From positions 62,001-126,000 of the forward strand of contig CAZGPG010000007.1 in NCBI GenBank assembly GCA_964527735.1: 64,000 nt of DNA, given 5' to 3'. The position numbers and the translations under genes are program-made. Position 1 is the stretch's first letter. Each line of letters opens with the position of its first letter. Positions 16,994 to 25,785 of this stretch are shown in pieces. This stretch comes from JBEBVQ01 sp964527735. Its GTDB lineage: Bacteria; Bacteroidota; Bacteroidia; Chitinophagales; Chitinophagaceae. Under the pieces are notes generated by a model. It was given only the letters and a program-made list of their open reading frames with translations, was not told where the DNA came from and did no database searches.

Positions 16994-18102
16994 TAATCGT
17001 ATTCAATGCCCCGGTAGAATATACGGTAGATATTCTGACCGATCTGGTATTGCAGCACGTCGTAATGCAGCCACCACCGCTCTGTGTGGGCTGTAGTGAC
17101 GTCGTATAGCTCTCCTTCAGAGAACATGCGCAACACATTCGCGCGGTTTATATAAGCCAGTGAATGATATTTGATTTCCAGGTTTTCGGGGTAGAAGCTC
17201 TCCAGCGTATGTATCCGGCCTTTATAAAACACTTTGAAGTAACCGGTAGGATCCTGATAGCTGACGATATTGTCTACCACACGCAGGTTTTTCGGTGTAA
17301 AAAAGCCGACCCGGTATACACTGTCGTTGTAAAATATTTTGAAATACCCGTCATTACTCTGGAAAGCAACAAGATCGTCACCTGCCCGGTACATCAGCGG
17401 GGCAAATTCTTCCACTCTTGTTGTATTGCCTTTATGAAAAATATTAAACTCACGGTTGGCATTCAGATAAGCGACCGTATTCCGGCCGATATCAAATCCT
17501 TGTATAAGATATTCTTCCTGTGCAATAAGGTTTCCATGATAAAAAATGCGGAACTGATTGGCATAATTTACATAGGCTGCAACATTGTCAGATACTTTTA
17601 CCGAATTACCGGACCCTTCCCCGGTCTGGAGGGCTTCAGCTGCAAGGAAGTTTTCTACAGGATGAACGTCACCATTATAGTAGATTTTCCATTCCTGCCG
17701 CACGCCGTCGAGGAACAGCAATACACTATCCCCCAGGTAATATTGTTCGCAGAGGCCGGTCAGGTTTTTGGATTCTCCCCGGTCGAATACGTTCAGTGAG
17801 CGGGCATTCAGATAAGAAACAAGATTGTCGCTGACATTAAATTCATTGGTGATCCCTTGGTTGAGTGTTTTGATCCCGCCACGGTAATACACTTTAAAAG
17901 ACCGGGAATTATCCACATATGGGATCGCCGAACGTCCGACTTTTATCTCCAGCGGCTGCAGATAGTCCACCTTCCGGATCATACCATTATCCCATACCAT
18001 TACCTGGTTCTGAAGATTCACATAAACAGATAACGGCTGGGCGGACGATATGGCGGAAAAAGCAATGAAAAACAGTGCAGGAAAGATAAATCTAAATAGC
18101 AT
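16993..18102 (-). CDS. Secreted protein of about eight 40-residue tandem repeats
   Basis: A 369-residue exported protein with a signal peptide (MLFRFIFPALFFIAFSAI, cut near SAQ). The rest is imperfect repeats of about 40 residues with the pattern DN-(L/I/V)-V-(S/A)-Y-x-N/D followed by FxIFYxGxxxxxExFxP. Examples are YFKIFYNDSVYRVGFFTP, YFKVFYKGRIHTLESFYP and QFRIFYHGNLIAQEEYLI. The spacing and aromatic content suggest a beta-propeller or beta-solenoid in the periplasm or on the surface. No T9SS sorting domain is visible. I do not recognise a named family. Its stop abuts the 62-bp palindrome. Confidence 0.72.
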   Translation of the reverse strand: MLFRFIFPALFFIAFSAISSAQPLSVYVNLQNQVMVWDNGMIRKVDYLQPLEIKVGRSAIPYVDNSRSFKVYYRGGIKTLNQGITNEFNVSDNLVSYLNARSLNVFDRGESKNLTGLCEQYYLGDSVLLFLDGVRQEWKIYYNGDVHPVENFLAAEALQTGEGSGNSVKVSDNVAAYVNYANQFRIFYHGNLIAQEEYLIQGFDIGRNTVAYLNANREFNIFHKGNTTRVEEFAPLMYRAGDDLVAFQSNDGYFKIFYNDSVYRVGFFTPKNLRVVDNIVSYQDPTGYFKVFYKGRIHTLESFYPENLEIKYHSLAYINRANVLRMFSEGELYDVTTAHTERWWLHYDVLQYQIGQNIYRIFYRGIEYD

Positions 18103-18160
18103 TATTGTCCGGATTTAGCCGGAAAAATACAACAATACGCCGAAACTTTCACCGGAAATT

Positions 18161-18186
18161 AAAAAGCCGGCCTGAGAACAGACCAG
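18161..18186 (-). terminator. Terminator of the PorT-like gene
   Basis: Read on the minus strand, GCTGGTCTG pairs with CAGGCCGGC (9 bp with two G-U pairs) around TTCT, followed by TTTTTAA. It lies about 126 nt past the PorT-like stop at 18312 and upstream of the repeat-protein gene on the same strand. Confidence 0.55.
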
Positions 18187-18277
18187 CCCCTATAAACCCT
18201 ATCACTATGAAAATTACTAACAAATTTATACATGGATTTGATTTTTTCCAAAAACATGGATAATATTTTTATTTTAT

Positions 18278-18302
18278 TATGGGCGCATGCAATGCGCCCA
18301 TA
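18278..18302. repeat. Short palindromic repeat, GGGCG family copy 1
   Basis: Perfect 11-bp arms (TATGGGCGCAT) with a GCA loop, 10 nt downstream of the PorT-like stop. A related palindrome is at 19271-19289. The surrounding 209-nt gap also holds the terminator above; otherwise it is AT-rich with no credible gene. Confidence 0.8.
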
Positions 18303-18311
18303 CGTGTGTTC

Positions 18312-18974
18312 CTAAAAAAGGTACATCAATCTCAGCGTCCACATGTTATTATATTGTTCGGCGCGGCCAAATTCCGGATGGAAATTTTTCCGGATGGAGA
18401 GTAGGGAATACTGGAAACGCGCCTGCAGGAACAGCCCCTGCCACAAATGCAGATTCCCGCCTAATATGAAATTGAGGTCCGATTTGCGGAATTTGAAATG
18501 ATCGAGTGTATCATTGTTGAATGCCGGTTTGCTGGTTACGGATTCCCGGCTGGTAATCAATTGGGAGAATGAAAAACCACCCCCGAAATGGCTCCGCCGC
18601 CGGTCAAAATAATTGATCTGCAACGGCACTTCGGCATAGGCCAGGTCGATCCTGTAGTCCTGTATCTGGTACACTTTGCTATTGGAGGCCTGCGCCATGT
18701 TGGATTTGGAGCCTTTCTGCGAATACAGTATCTCAAGGCTGGCGGCCACTTTATTGCCCAGATGGGCGTACATAATGCCGCCGGCATTCAAACCGATCTT
18801 ATGGTAACCTGCAAAATTATCGCCGTCTATCTGGGTGAAATTACTACCCAGTATCAATCCGCCATAGAAAGTACGTGGTACTTCTTCATAAAAGCTGGAA
18901 GGGTTTTGTGCCCATATAGTGGAAGAAACCAGGTTCACCAAAATAAATACTGCGAAATAACTACTTTTATGCAT
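18312..18974 (-). CDS. PorT-like outer-membrane beta-barrel protein
   Basis: A 220-residue protein with a signal peptide (MHKSSYFAVFILVNLVSSTI, cut near WAQ) and the strand pattern of the PorT-type barrel domain: FYGGLILGSNFTQIDGDNFAGY near the start of the mature protein, GGIMYAHLGNKVAASLEILY, VPLQINYF, and a final strand ending LRLMYLF with a terminal Phe. PorT itself is needed for T9SS gingipain export in Porphyromonas, but this domain is widespread and most members are unassigned. Only 17 nt separate its ATG from the divergent gene's ATG. Confidence 0.78.
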   Translation of the reverse strand: MHKSSYFAVFILVNLVSSTIWAQNPSSFYEEVPRTFYGGLILGSNFTQIDGDNFAGYHKIGLNAGGIMYAHLGNKVAASLEILYSQKGSKSNMAQASNSKVYQIQDYRIDLAYAEVPLQINYFDRRRSHFGGGFSFSQLITSRESVTSKPAFNNDTLDHFKFRKSDLNFILGGNLHLWQGLFLQARFQYSLLSIRKNFHPEFGRAEQYNNMWTLRLMYLF

Positions 18975-18991
18975 TGAAACCGATATCGAAA

Positions 18992-19261
18992 ATGAGCTTC
19001 AAATATACGCCAAACACACTTAAAAAGCTGGAACAGCTCTTTGAGGAAGCCCGTTATATCATCCGGTATGAAAAAGGGAATTTCAATTCCGGCTACTGTA
19101 TGATCGAAGAACGGCGGGTGGCTGTAATCAACCGGTTTTTGAATGTAGAATCCCGGATCAATGTATTGCTGGAAATACTGCCTTCGATCGAAGTCAATGA
19201 AGCTGAGCTGAGCGGCGAAATGCTGAAATGGTACCGGCAGCTGAGGGGGAATGATGAATGA
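18992..19261 (+). CDS. Conserved small hypothetical protein
   Basis: An 89-residue soluble protein starting MSFKYTPNTLKKLEQLFEEA. The ATG at 18992 is preferred to an in-frame TTG at 18974, which would overlap the start of the divergent PorT-like gene. It has no signal peptide or membrane segment. It looks mostly helical with a YIIRYEKGNFNSGYCMIEE core and a tail of acidic residues. The composition resembles small Bacteroidota proteins of unknown function, and I cannot name a family. A palindromic repeat starts 9 nt after its stop. Confidence 0.7.
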   Translation: MSFKYTPNTLKKLEQLFEEARYIIRYEKGNFNSGYCMIEERRVAVINRFLNVESRINVLLEILPSIEVNEAELSGEMLKWYRQLRGNDE

Positions 19262-19270
19262 TGAATGTAG

Positions 19271-19327
19271 GGGCGAATTGCATTCGCCCGAAAAATTATG
19301 AATGTTGGAACGAATCATTATTCGCCC
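19271..19327. repeat. GGGCGAAT palindrome plus a partial second copy, GGGCG family copy 2
   Basis: 19271-19289 is GGGCGAAT-TGC-ATTCGCCC, and a half-copy with ATTCGCCC follows near 19319-19327. It lies between the small hypothetical gene and the MBL-fold gene. Confidence 0.75.
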
Positions 19328-19355
19328 AATAACTATAATATAAAAATGATCAGTA

Positions 19356-20117
19356 GTGAAGATTACATTTCTGGGTACCGGTACGTCACAGGGGGTACCG
19401 ATAATCGGTTGTGATTGTAACGTTTGCCGCTCGTCTGATCCCAGGGATAAAAGGTTGCGGGTATCTGTTTACATAGAAACGCCTGAAGCTGCCATTGTGA
19501 TAGACAGCGGTCCCGACTTCCGTTACCAGATGCTGCGCGAACGGGTGCGCAGGCTGGATGCTGTTGTTTTTACCCACGGACATAAAGACCACACGGCGGG
19601 TATGGACGATGTACGGGCATTTAATTATTTTCAGCAAAGGCCGATGGACGTGTACGCCACTCCGGAAACACAGCAAACCATACGGCGGGAGTTTTCATAT
19701 ATTTTTGAAACAACAGACTATCCCGGTATCCCGAAGATCAACCTACATACGATTGGAAATGAGTCTTTTCATATAAATGGGCTTGAAATTACCCCTGTCC
19801 GGCTGCTCCATTACCGCATGGAAGTGCTTGGTTTCCGCATCGGAGATTTTACCTATATCACTGATGCCAATCGTATAGACCCGGAAGAGCTGAAAAAGAT
19901 CAGAGGGAGCCGTGCGCTGGTGTTGAATGCGCTCCGTCACGAACCGCATATTTCCCATTTTTCATACAGCGAAGCAATAGCAGTGGCACAGGAGGTTGGC
20001 GCCGGGCATACTTATTTCACCCATATCAGCCATCAACTGGGGCGGCATGAGGATGTGGGCAAGGCATTGCCGGAGGGGATTTCGCTGGCGTATGACGGAT
20101 TGAAGCTGGAGTTGTAA
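19356..20117 (+). CDS. MBL-fold metallo-hydrolase (PhnP-like)
   Basis: A 253-residue metallo-beta-lactamase fold enzyme that begins at a GTG codon giving MKITFLGTGTSQGVP. It has an early CDCNVC cluster, the metal motif THGHKDHTAGMDD, a DANRID turn with a metal Asp, and terminal histidines in HEPHISHFSY and FTHISHQLGRHE. This arrangement is that of the PhnP/YcbJ-like group, which cleaves cyclic or phosphodiester bonds. The physiological substrate is unknown here because no phn genes are nearby. Cytoplasmic, normal length. Confidence 0.88.
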   Translation: MKITFLGTGTSQGVPIIGCDCNVCRSSDPRDKRLRVSVYIETPEAAIVIDSGPDFRYQMLRERVRRLDAVVFTHGHKDHTAGMDDVRAFNYFQQRPMDVYATPETQQTIRREFSYIFETTDYPGIPKINLHTIGNESFHINGLEITPVRLLHYRMEVLGFRIGDFTYITDANRIDPEELKKIRGSRALVLNALRHEPHISHFSYSEAIAVAQEVGAGHTYFTHISHQLGRHEDVGKALPEGISLAYDGLKLEL

Positions 20118-20274
20118 AAGGAGTACCGGTTAGTCCCAATTATAGCATTTTTACGATGCGAAGATTTGAAATGCACTCTCATAAGACATTAACCTCTTCT
20201 TTAGATTCATTCTCCTTATATTTACAGCGGATACCTGTATTCACTGAAACTGAACTGAAAAACATAACATCGTA

Positions 20275-20799
20275 ATGAAGAAAATTTTTGCTGCATTGTT
20301 TTTAATCGGCGGCTTTGCCGTCACGGCCGTAGCACAATACGGTAATGATTTTATCAAGATTGGCCAGAAAGCGCCTGAACTTGCGTTTGAAGACCCCCAG
20401 GGTAAAATCCTGAAATTATCGGAGATCAACAAAGGACGCGTACTGCTGGTTGATTTCTGGGCTTCCTGGTGCGGCCCATGCCGCCGTGCCAATCCCGGTC
20501 TGGTTGCGTTTAATGACCGTTATAAAGATCAGAAGTTCAAAGATGCCAAAAAGGGGTTTGCCGTTGTCAGCGTTTCTCTGGATCAGAGTAAAGATAAGTG
20601 GGTAGCCGCCATAGAAAAGGATAAGCTTGCCTGGCCCTGGCACATGAGCGATCTGGGTGGATGGCGCTCCAAGGCTGCGGCTGCCTACGGAGTATCATTT
20701 ATTCCGCAGGCTTTCCTCATTGATGCACAAGGGAAGATCGTAGGAAAATATATGATGGCCGAGCAGGCAGAAGAAGATCTGAAAAAACTGTTGAAGTAA
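20275..20799 (+). CDS. TlpA-family thioredoxin-like protein
   Basis: A 174-residue exported redox protein. The signal peptide MKKIFAALFLIGGFAVTAVA is cut before QYG. The AhpC/TSA-redoxin fold has FWASWCGPCRRANPGLVAF with the CxxC active site, VVSVSLDQSKDKW, and a cis-proline loop SFIPQAFLID. Such proteins reduce or oxidise disulfides in the periplasm, often for cytochrome c maturation or envelope repair. It is a single gene, with 157 nt upstream and mltG 87 nt downstream on the same strand. Confidence 0.9.
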   Translation: MKKIFAALFLIGGFAVTAVAQYGNDFIKIGQKAPELAFEDPQGKILKLSEINKGRVLLVDFWASWCGPCRRANPGLVAFNDRYKDQKFKDAKKGFAVVSVSLDQSKDKWVAAIEKDKLAWPWHMSDLGGWRSKAAAAYGVSFIPQAFLIDAQGKIVGKYMMAEQAEEDLKKLLK

Positions 20800-20886
20800 T
20801 TGTTGCTTGTTGAGGGATCTGAATAGCGTATCAGAATGGCTTTGTGCTGTCGTTCTGGTGCGCCTTTTTTATTTGAGTGATTTATT

Positions 20887-21951
20887 ATGGCAAAAGGCAG
20901 GGTACATAAACCTAAGGGCCGCAGGAATCGCCACCGCAGCATGAGACGGCTGTGGTGGGCGCTTGCTATGCTGCTTGCTGCAGGGCTGTATATTGTGTTC
21001 CGGATCTTCGGACCTAATACCGGCCCAATGACGCAGGGTGAATACCTGTATATCCATACCGGCTCTGATTTTGAAGCCGTGAAAGAAGTATTGCAGGAAG
21101 GCGGCTTTATCAATGACGTCCGTAGTTTTAATGTGCTGGCGCATCGCGCCAATTATCCCCGGAAAATCTATCCCGGCAAGTATCATATAAAAAAGGGGAT
21201 GAGCAATTATGAGTTGATCCGTCTGTTGCGCAGCGGGCGTCAGACATCCGTGCGGCTGGTGATCAACAAACTGCGTACGAAGGATGATTTTGCGCGGTTC
21301 GTGAGTTACAATCTGGAGGCCGATTCCGGCGCCATAAGGCGTTTGCTTGCCGATGAGGAATACTTGTCTGAGTTTGGTCTGGATACCAATACGGCCTTAT
21401 GCGCTATCTTGCCGGATACGTATGAATTCTTCTGGAACACCAGCGCTGATAAGGTGTTCCGGAAAATAGAACGAAATTATGCCCGTTTCTGGACCGATGA
21501 ACGTAAAGCGCAGGCACAGGCCAAAGGGCTTTCGCCCAAAGAAGCGGTAGTGCTGGCTTCGATCGTGGAGGAGGAAACCAACCGGCCGGACGAGAAGCCA
21601 TTGATCGCAGGAGTATACCTCAACCGGCTGAAAAAAAGAATGAAATTGCAGGCTGATCCGACTGCCCGCTTTGCTTTTGGCGATTTTACGATCCGCCGTA
21701 TCACTTCTGTACACACTGCGATTCCTTCTCCTTATAATACTTATTATGCACAGGGGCTGCCGCCCGGTCCTATTTGTACGCCGGAAGCCAAAACAATACA
21801 AGCGGTACTGGATGCACCCGGGACGGATTATCTGTACTTCTGTGCCAGTGGTGACGGCAGCGGCCGGCATTTGTTTGCCGTTACATACCGCGAGCATCTG
21901 GAAAATGCACGGGCCTATCACCGTATGCTGAATGAGCGGGGGGTACGGTAG
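20887..21951 (+). CDS. mltG: Endolytic peptidoglycan transglycosylase MltG
   Basis: A 354-residue YceG-like protein. A basic N-terminus (KGRVHKPKGRRNRH) precedes a single transmembrane helix at about residues 22-38. The periplasmic domain has LysM-like and catalytic parts: YPGKYHIKKGMSNYELIRLL, ILPDTYEFFWNTS, the catalytic Glu in VLASIVEEETNRPDEKPLIA, LQADPTARFAF, and IPSPYNTYYAQGLPPGPICTP. MltG cuts nascent glycan strands and so sets strand length. Normal size and all motifs present. Confidence 0.95.
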   Translation: MAKGRVHKPKGRRNRHRSMRRLWWALAMLLAAGLYIVFRIFGPNTGPMTQGEYLYIHTGSDFEAVKEVLQEGGFINDVRSFNVLAHRANYPRKIYPGKYHIKKGMSNYELIRLLRSGRQTSVRLVINKLRTKDDFARFVSYNLEADSGAIRRLLADEEYLSEFGLDTNTALCAILPDTYEFFWNTSADKVFRKIERNYARFWTDERKAQAQAKGLSPKEAVVLASIVEEETNRPDEKPLIAGVYLNRLKKRMKLQADPTARFAFGDFTIRRITSVHTAIPSPYNTYYAQGLPPGPICTPEAKTIQAVLDAPGTDYLYFCASGDGSGRHLFAVTYREHLENARAYHRMLNERGVR

Positions 21952-22054
21952 TCAGGAATGAGGGGTGAGGGGGCCTTGAACTTGTTCCAACTGATATATA
22001 ATTGGCTTAATTTTAGACGGCGCAGCCAGCCCGGTTATATAAAGTCCAACGACG

Positions 22055-22573
22055 ATGATGTTTGATATCCAACCCATATTAGAGAATGACACGGTCATAC
22101 TTTATCCCTTGCAGGAAGAAGATTTTGAAGCTTTATATGTGGTAGCCGCTGACCCGAAGGTGTGGGAGCAGCATCCGAATAAAGACCGTTGGCGGAGAGA
22201 TGTGTTCCGTACATTTTTTGAGGGAGCCATGCAAAGCAAGGGTGCATTTAAGATCGTAGACAAGGCAACCGGACAGATTGCTGGCAGCACCCGTATCTAT
22301 GATTTTGACGAGCAGGAGAACAGCATATTGATCGGGTACACTTTTTACGGAAGGAACTACTGGGGCAAGGGCATCAATCATGCTGTGAAAAAAATGATGC
22401 TTGCATATCTTTTTCAGTTTGTGTCAAAAGTGTATTTCCATATCGGGACAAATAATATCCGCTCTCAGATTGCCATTGCCCGTTTAGGAGCAGAAAAAGT
22501 GGCTGAGCAGGAAATCACTTATTATGGAGAGACACCTAAGCTGAACTATATTTATGCGATTATTAAACCCTGA
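22055..22573 (+). CDS. GNAT-family N-acetyltransferase (RimJ/RimL-like)
   Basis: A 172-residue GNAT protein with the usual RimJ/L layout: VILYPLQEEDFEALYVVAAD at the start, GQIAGSTRIYDFD, then a GRNYWGKGINHAVKKMMLAY acetyl-CoA-binding helix region and HIGTNNIRSQIAIARLGAEK near the end. These enzymes acetylate amino groups of proteins or small molecules; the substrate cannot be read. The start could be either of two adjacent Met codons. It is a stand-alone gene convergent with the cytochrome gene. Confidence 0.87.
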   Translation: MMFDIQPILENDTVILYPLQEEDFEALYVVAADPKVWEQHPNKDRWRRDVFRTFFEGAMQSKGAFKIVDKATGQIAGSTRIYDFDEQENSILIGYTFYGRNYWGKGINHAVKKMMLAYLFQFVSKVYFHIGTNNIRSQIAIARLGAEKVAEQEITYYGETPKLNYIYAIIKP

Positions 22574-22689
22574 TGCGGAGCCGCTGCAGCAAGTGCTTAT
22601 CAACTCCCTAAGAATTTTATGCGTTTCGGTTATGCCGTCGTGATATCTGAATTATATGAAATAGATGCCTGGTGGTATATACCTGGCAA

Positions 22690-23016
22690 TTACAATTTCC
22701 TCAGCTTTTTCAGATACAGTGCAATATCTTTCAGATCCTGCTTCGACAACAGGTCTTTATCGAATGCTGGCATTACTCCCATACCATGGCGTGCCTGGAA
22801 CCGTGTGAGAAAGCCGGGTACGGTAGTTACCGATGGTCCCAGTCCCGTTTCACCAGAAGGATGACATTGGTAGCAATAGGTAAGATATAGCGACTCACCG
22901 TTCTTAATCCTCGGCTTGGTAGTATCTACGACTTTTCCGCTGATCGGTTCGGTTTTCCGTACTGCACATGAGAAAATAAAGACGGTGATGCATAGTATGA
23001 ACAGATACTTTCTCAT
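22690..23016 (-). CDS. Small c-type cytochrome lipoprotein
   Basis: A 108-residue protein with a lipoprotein-like signal (MRKYLFILCITVFIFSC) and one heme c site, CYQCH, at about residues 48-52; MGVMPAF supplies the probable axial Met. The gene starts 3 nt after the stop of the sorbosone dehydrogenase-like gene, so the two form an operon. It is presumably the electron acceptor or partner of that enzyme, since such dehydrogenases pass electrons to cytochromes. The partner role is inferred from position only. Confidence 0.87.
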   Translation of the reverse strand: MRKYLFILCITVFIFSCAVRKTEPISGKVVDTTKPRIKNGESLYLTYCYQCHPSGETGLGPSVTTVPGFLTRFQARHGMGVMPAFDKDLLSKQDLKDIALYLKKLRKL

Positions 23017-23018
23017 GG

Positions 23019-24467
23019 CTATTTGTTTTTTGTAATCTTCCAGATAATACCGGTTCCCTCTATCGGTTGCGGTCCCCGCCCGGTCATTTTTAAAACACCG
23101 AAGTCGATGATATACATGGCATCTCCGGTAGGATTGAATTTCACTGCCAGCGGGCGCTCAAGTCCGCCGCGTTCCAGCTTACTGGCCGGGCCGTTTTTCT
23201 TCCCTTTATTAACTGCAAAATCCTGTATGACACCGGTCTTTACATCTACCCGTACCACTTTGAAGCCGACAGGGCCGAGGACTTTGCCCACGCCCGGCGA
23301 CATATCTCCAAACTCAGCCACAAAGGCTTCTCCGGCATGGCCGAATGCCGGGTTGGTGGAAAAATCAAAACCATTGGCAGAGGAATGCACGGCGAATACA
23401 GCCACCGGTTTGGGTGGTGTGCCGGGATAGTTCTGCAGTAATGGCTTTATTTCATCTTTCCCCGGTGCGCGGAATTTTCCTGCCATGGAAATACCTGCTG
23501 AAAAATCCGGGAATCCGTACCATTTACCTTCTTCCAGCTCCCACAGCACATCTGCCGTGCCCCACACCGGCCGGCTGCCCCGGTCATCATAAGCATTTTC
23601 AGTAACGTATATCCGTCCGTCAGGCGCTAATGCCAGGCCGTATGGGTTCCTGAAACCCCAGGCAACCAGTTCGGGCTTTCCGCCATTCAGCGGGATCCTC
23701 ATTACGGCTCCGTTGCAGGGTATACGTCCTTTAATCACTTGTCCGGCTTCGGTAGGTGTGCCAAATGGAACATAAGCACCGGTGACGGCCTTATCTCCCG
23801 GCTCATCGGTAAGCACGTTTTCGGAAGAGAAATTTTCTCCTGTAAGCATAATGTCTTCACATGGAATATCATGAAAATCTTTCTTTCTCGGCAGCCATCC
23901 GAAGTCGTGATTATCGGTGCCGACCACACCGGAATTGGTTGCCGTTCCCTGGCCGAAATAGATATAACCATCCCTGATCACGAGATGGTCTGTATGATGG
24001 TCGCCCTGGCTTGGCAGGCCGGACAGGAGCACCTGTTGCTTTCCGTCGGGAGTGATCTTTAATATCTTACCGCCTTCGAGCGCACCACCTTCAGAAACAT
24101 AAAAAGCGCCCTGATGGTACACAACGCTTGTCCAGGGGCCGTTCCGCCCGCCTGAAGCCACTTCCCGGGCCGTTCCGTGGACATCGATCCTGAGGAGCCT
24201 GGGTGATTTCCACACTTCACCGTATGAATAGCCGGTCTCGATCACGTACAGGTTGCCCTTGTCATCGAACGTGGCAGACGCAGGAAAGGTAAGGCCGTTG
24301 CTGACAGCCTCCGCCCGGTAACCCGGTGGCAAGGCAATATCTGACGCATTGATTGGCCGTTCCGGTGTACCGGAGACCTGCCCGCCGCCCTTTGACGGAC
24401 GGACGCTGTAACAGCCCATGCTGCAACAGCATACGATAACACATAACCATACAATTCCTTTTCTCAT
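23019..24467 (-). CDS. PQQ-type L-sorbosone/glucose dehydrogenase-like lipoprotein
   Basis: A 482-residue exported protein. The ATG at 24467 is preferred because it gives a lipoprotein signal (MRKGIVWLCVIVCCCSMGC), while the longer frame adds 11 residues. It has the six-bladed propeller pattern of the sorbosone/glucose dehydrogenase family: LTFPASATFDDKGNLYVIET, GQGTATNSGVVG, WGFRNPYGLALAPDGRIYVT and LAVKFNPTGDAMYIIDFG. Such enzymes oxidise sugars using PQQ. PQQ synthesis genes are not in the window, so cofactor and substrate are family inferences. It is followed directly by the cytochrome c gene. Confidence 0.85.
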   Translation of the reverse strand: MRKGIVWLCVIVCCCSMGCYSVRPSKGGGQVSGTPERPINASDIALPPGYRAEAVSNGLTFPASATFDDKGNLYVIETGYSYGEVWKSPRLLRIDVHGTAREVASGGRNGPWTSVVYHQGAFYVSEGGALEGGKILKITPDGKQQVLLSGLPSQGDHHTDHLVIRDGYIYFGQGTATNSGVVGTDNHDFGWLPRKKDFHDIPCEDIMLTGENFSSENVLTDEPGDKAVTGAYVPFGTPTEAGQVIKGRIPCNGAVMRIPLNGGKPELVAWGFRNPYGLALAPDGRIYVTENAYDDRGSRPVWGTADVLWELEEGKWYGFPDFSAGISMAGKFRAPGKDEIKPLLQNYPGTPPKPVAVFAVHSSANGFDFSTNPAFGHAGEAFVAEFGDMSPGVGKVLGPVGFKVVRVDVKTGVIQDFAVNKGKKNGPASKLERGGLERPLAVKFNPTGDAMYIIDFGVLKMTGRGPQPIEGTGIIWKITKNK

Positions 24468-24514
24468 GTACAAGTTTTGTTGTATTCTTAGAAAAACCAT
24501 TCCATCCGGTACGT

Positions 24515-25594
24515 TCAGAAAGACTCACCGAAGGATATATAAAAGCCATTCTGTCCTTCGACCCCGGCAGCATAGTCCAGACGCAGGTTAATGCGGTCTT
24601 TGCGATCTATCAGAAACCTGATGCCGCCGCCATAATTGGGTTTGATATGCCGGAAACCCAGTTCCTGCGCATCTGCATATAATTTTGTTATCCCCCCAAA
24701 TGCCGCGAGCCCTATTCTCCAAACGATGTGTTGCCTTATCTCGCCTTGCAGCGTGCTCATATTCCGTTCCCGGTATCTGCCGTAAAAATATCCCCGGACC
24801 ATCTTGTCGCCGCCGGCAATGGCATAGTCGAAAAAAGGCGGACTACCGAAAGTGAACTCATTGTACAGGCGGACGGCGCCTACGGTACCGGTAGAGATTG
24901 CTGTATAATAGCGCAAATCTGTATGTAGTTTGATGTAGGATGCCGCCGCTGTGTAATTATACGTGTTGGTCAGCTCCAGGTACACACCTTCCGAGGCATT
25001 GAGGAGATTGTTCCTCGTATCTTTCAATAAGGTATAACCCAGGCCGTAGGTTATGGCGTCGTACAATTCCTGAAAGGCTCTGGTGTCCATATTGTATCGC
25101 ACTGCATGGTAGTTTAGGTAGCGTATTCGCGGACCTGCGAAGAACCGCCCCGGTATTTCCCTGAGCAGATTAATATCCGTAACGAACCGCCTGCTTTGAT
25201 AATGGGTTAGAAAAGAGGCGGGTGTGGTAGCCCCGATGCCGAAATACTGATCGGGATATTCCGAATAATGGATCGTACCCTGGGTATACCATTTTTCTTT
25301 CTCGAAGAAATATGCCCATACGGTCTCGAGAATCACCTGTTTTCTCCAGGTGTAATTAAATTCGAGTTTGGCATTGGAAACGCGTGTAACGCTATCACGA
25401 TATAAATCCAGCATGAGTAGTGAAACCACCCCCACATACGCGCCGGTTTCGGGTGTGTACCCGAATGCAGGAACGGGCAATACTTTAATCCGCGGATCTG
25501 GTTTGTTGACCGGCTTCGGTGGTATCTCCTGGCCGCTAATGATATAGGCAGACATAAGAGATGTCAGGGATAATGTAGATATCTTCCATCGCAT
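24515..25594 (-). CDS. Omp85/BamA-like outer-membrane barrel (surface antigen family)
   Basis: A 359-residue protein made only of the barrel, with no POTRA domains. A short signal (MRWKISTLSLTSLMSAYIIS) is followed by strands such as PETGAYVGVVSLLMLDLYRD, RIRYLNYHAVRYNMD and RLYNEFTFGSPPFF. The loop motif GGDKMVRGYFYGRYRERN is the L6 VRGF/Y-type signature of the Omp85 family, and it ends in Phe. Barrel-only members of this group (bacterial surface antigen) are typical of Bacteroidota, with unknown substrates. It is on the same strand as the sorbosone dehydrogenase gene, 47 nt upstream of it. Confidence 0.83.
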   Translation of the reverse strand: MRWKISTLSLTSLMSAYIISGQEIPPKPVNKPDPRIKVLPVPAFGYTPETGAYVGVVSLLMLDLYRDSVTRVSNAKLEFNYTWRKQVILETVWAYFFEKEKWYTQGTIHYSEYPDQYFGIGATTPASFLTHYQSRRFVTDINLLREIPGRFFAGPRIRYLNYHAVRYNMDTRAFQELYDAITYGLGYTLLKDTRNNLLNASEGVYLELTNTYNYTAAASYIKLHTDLRYYTAISTGTVGAVRLYNEFTFGSPPFFDYAIAGGDKMVRGYFYGRYRERNMSTLQGEIRQHIVWRIGLAAFGGITKLYADAQELGFRHIKPNYGGGIRFLIDRKDRINLRLDYAAGVEGQNGFYISFGESF

Positions 25595-25785
25595 GATCAG
25601 TAACCGGGTTTATCTGTAAACAGAAAGTGTATGATTCTTTTCTTTTGTGAAACAAAATGATCTTCAACCGTTCAAAGCTGTGCAGTAAAATGATGCCCCT
25701 GCAAAAACTTACCCGGGCGCCGGGTGGAACGAAATTTATAGCATAGTTAGCATCAACTTTATTGTACACTTTTAAACATACCACT

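Noticed and set aside
18207..18263. 18-codon ORF (MKITNKFIHGFD...) in the gap before the PorT-like gene
   Set aside because: Too short, no conserved context, and it lies on the strand opposite the terminator; nothing supports translation.
8515..19327. Clustered palindromes as a CRISPR array
   Set aside because: The copies are kilobases apart, differ in sequence and have no spacers between direct repeats; no cas genes are present.
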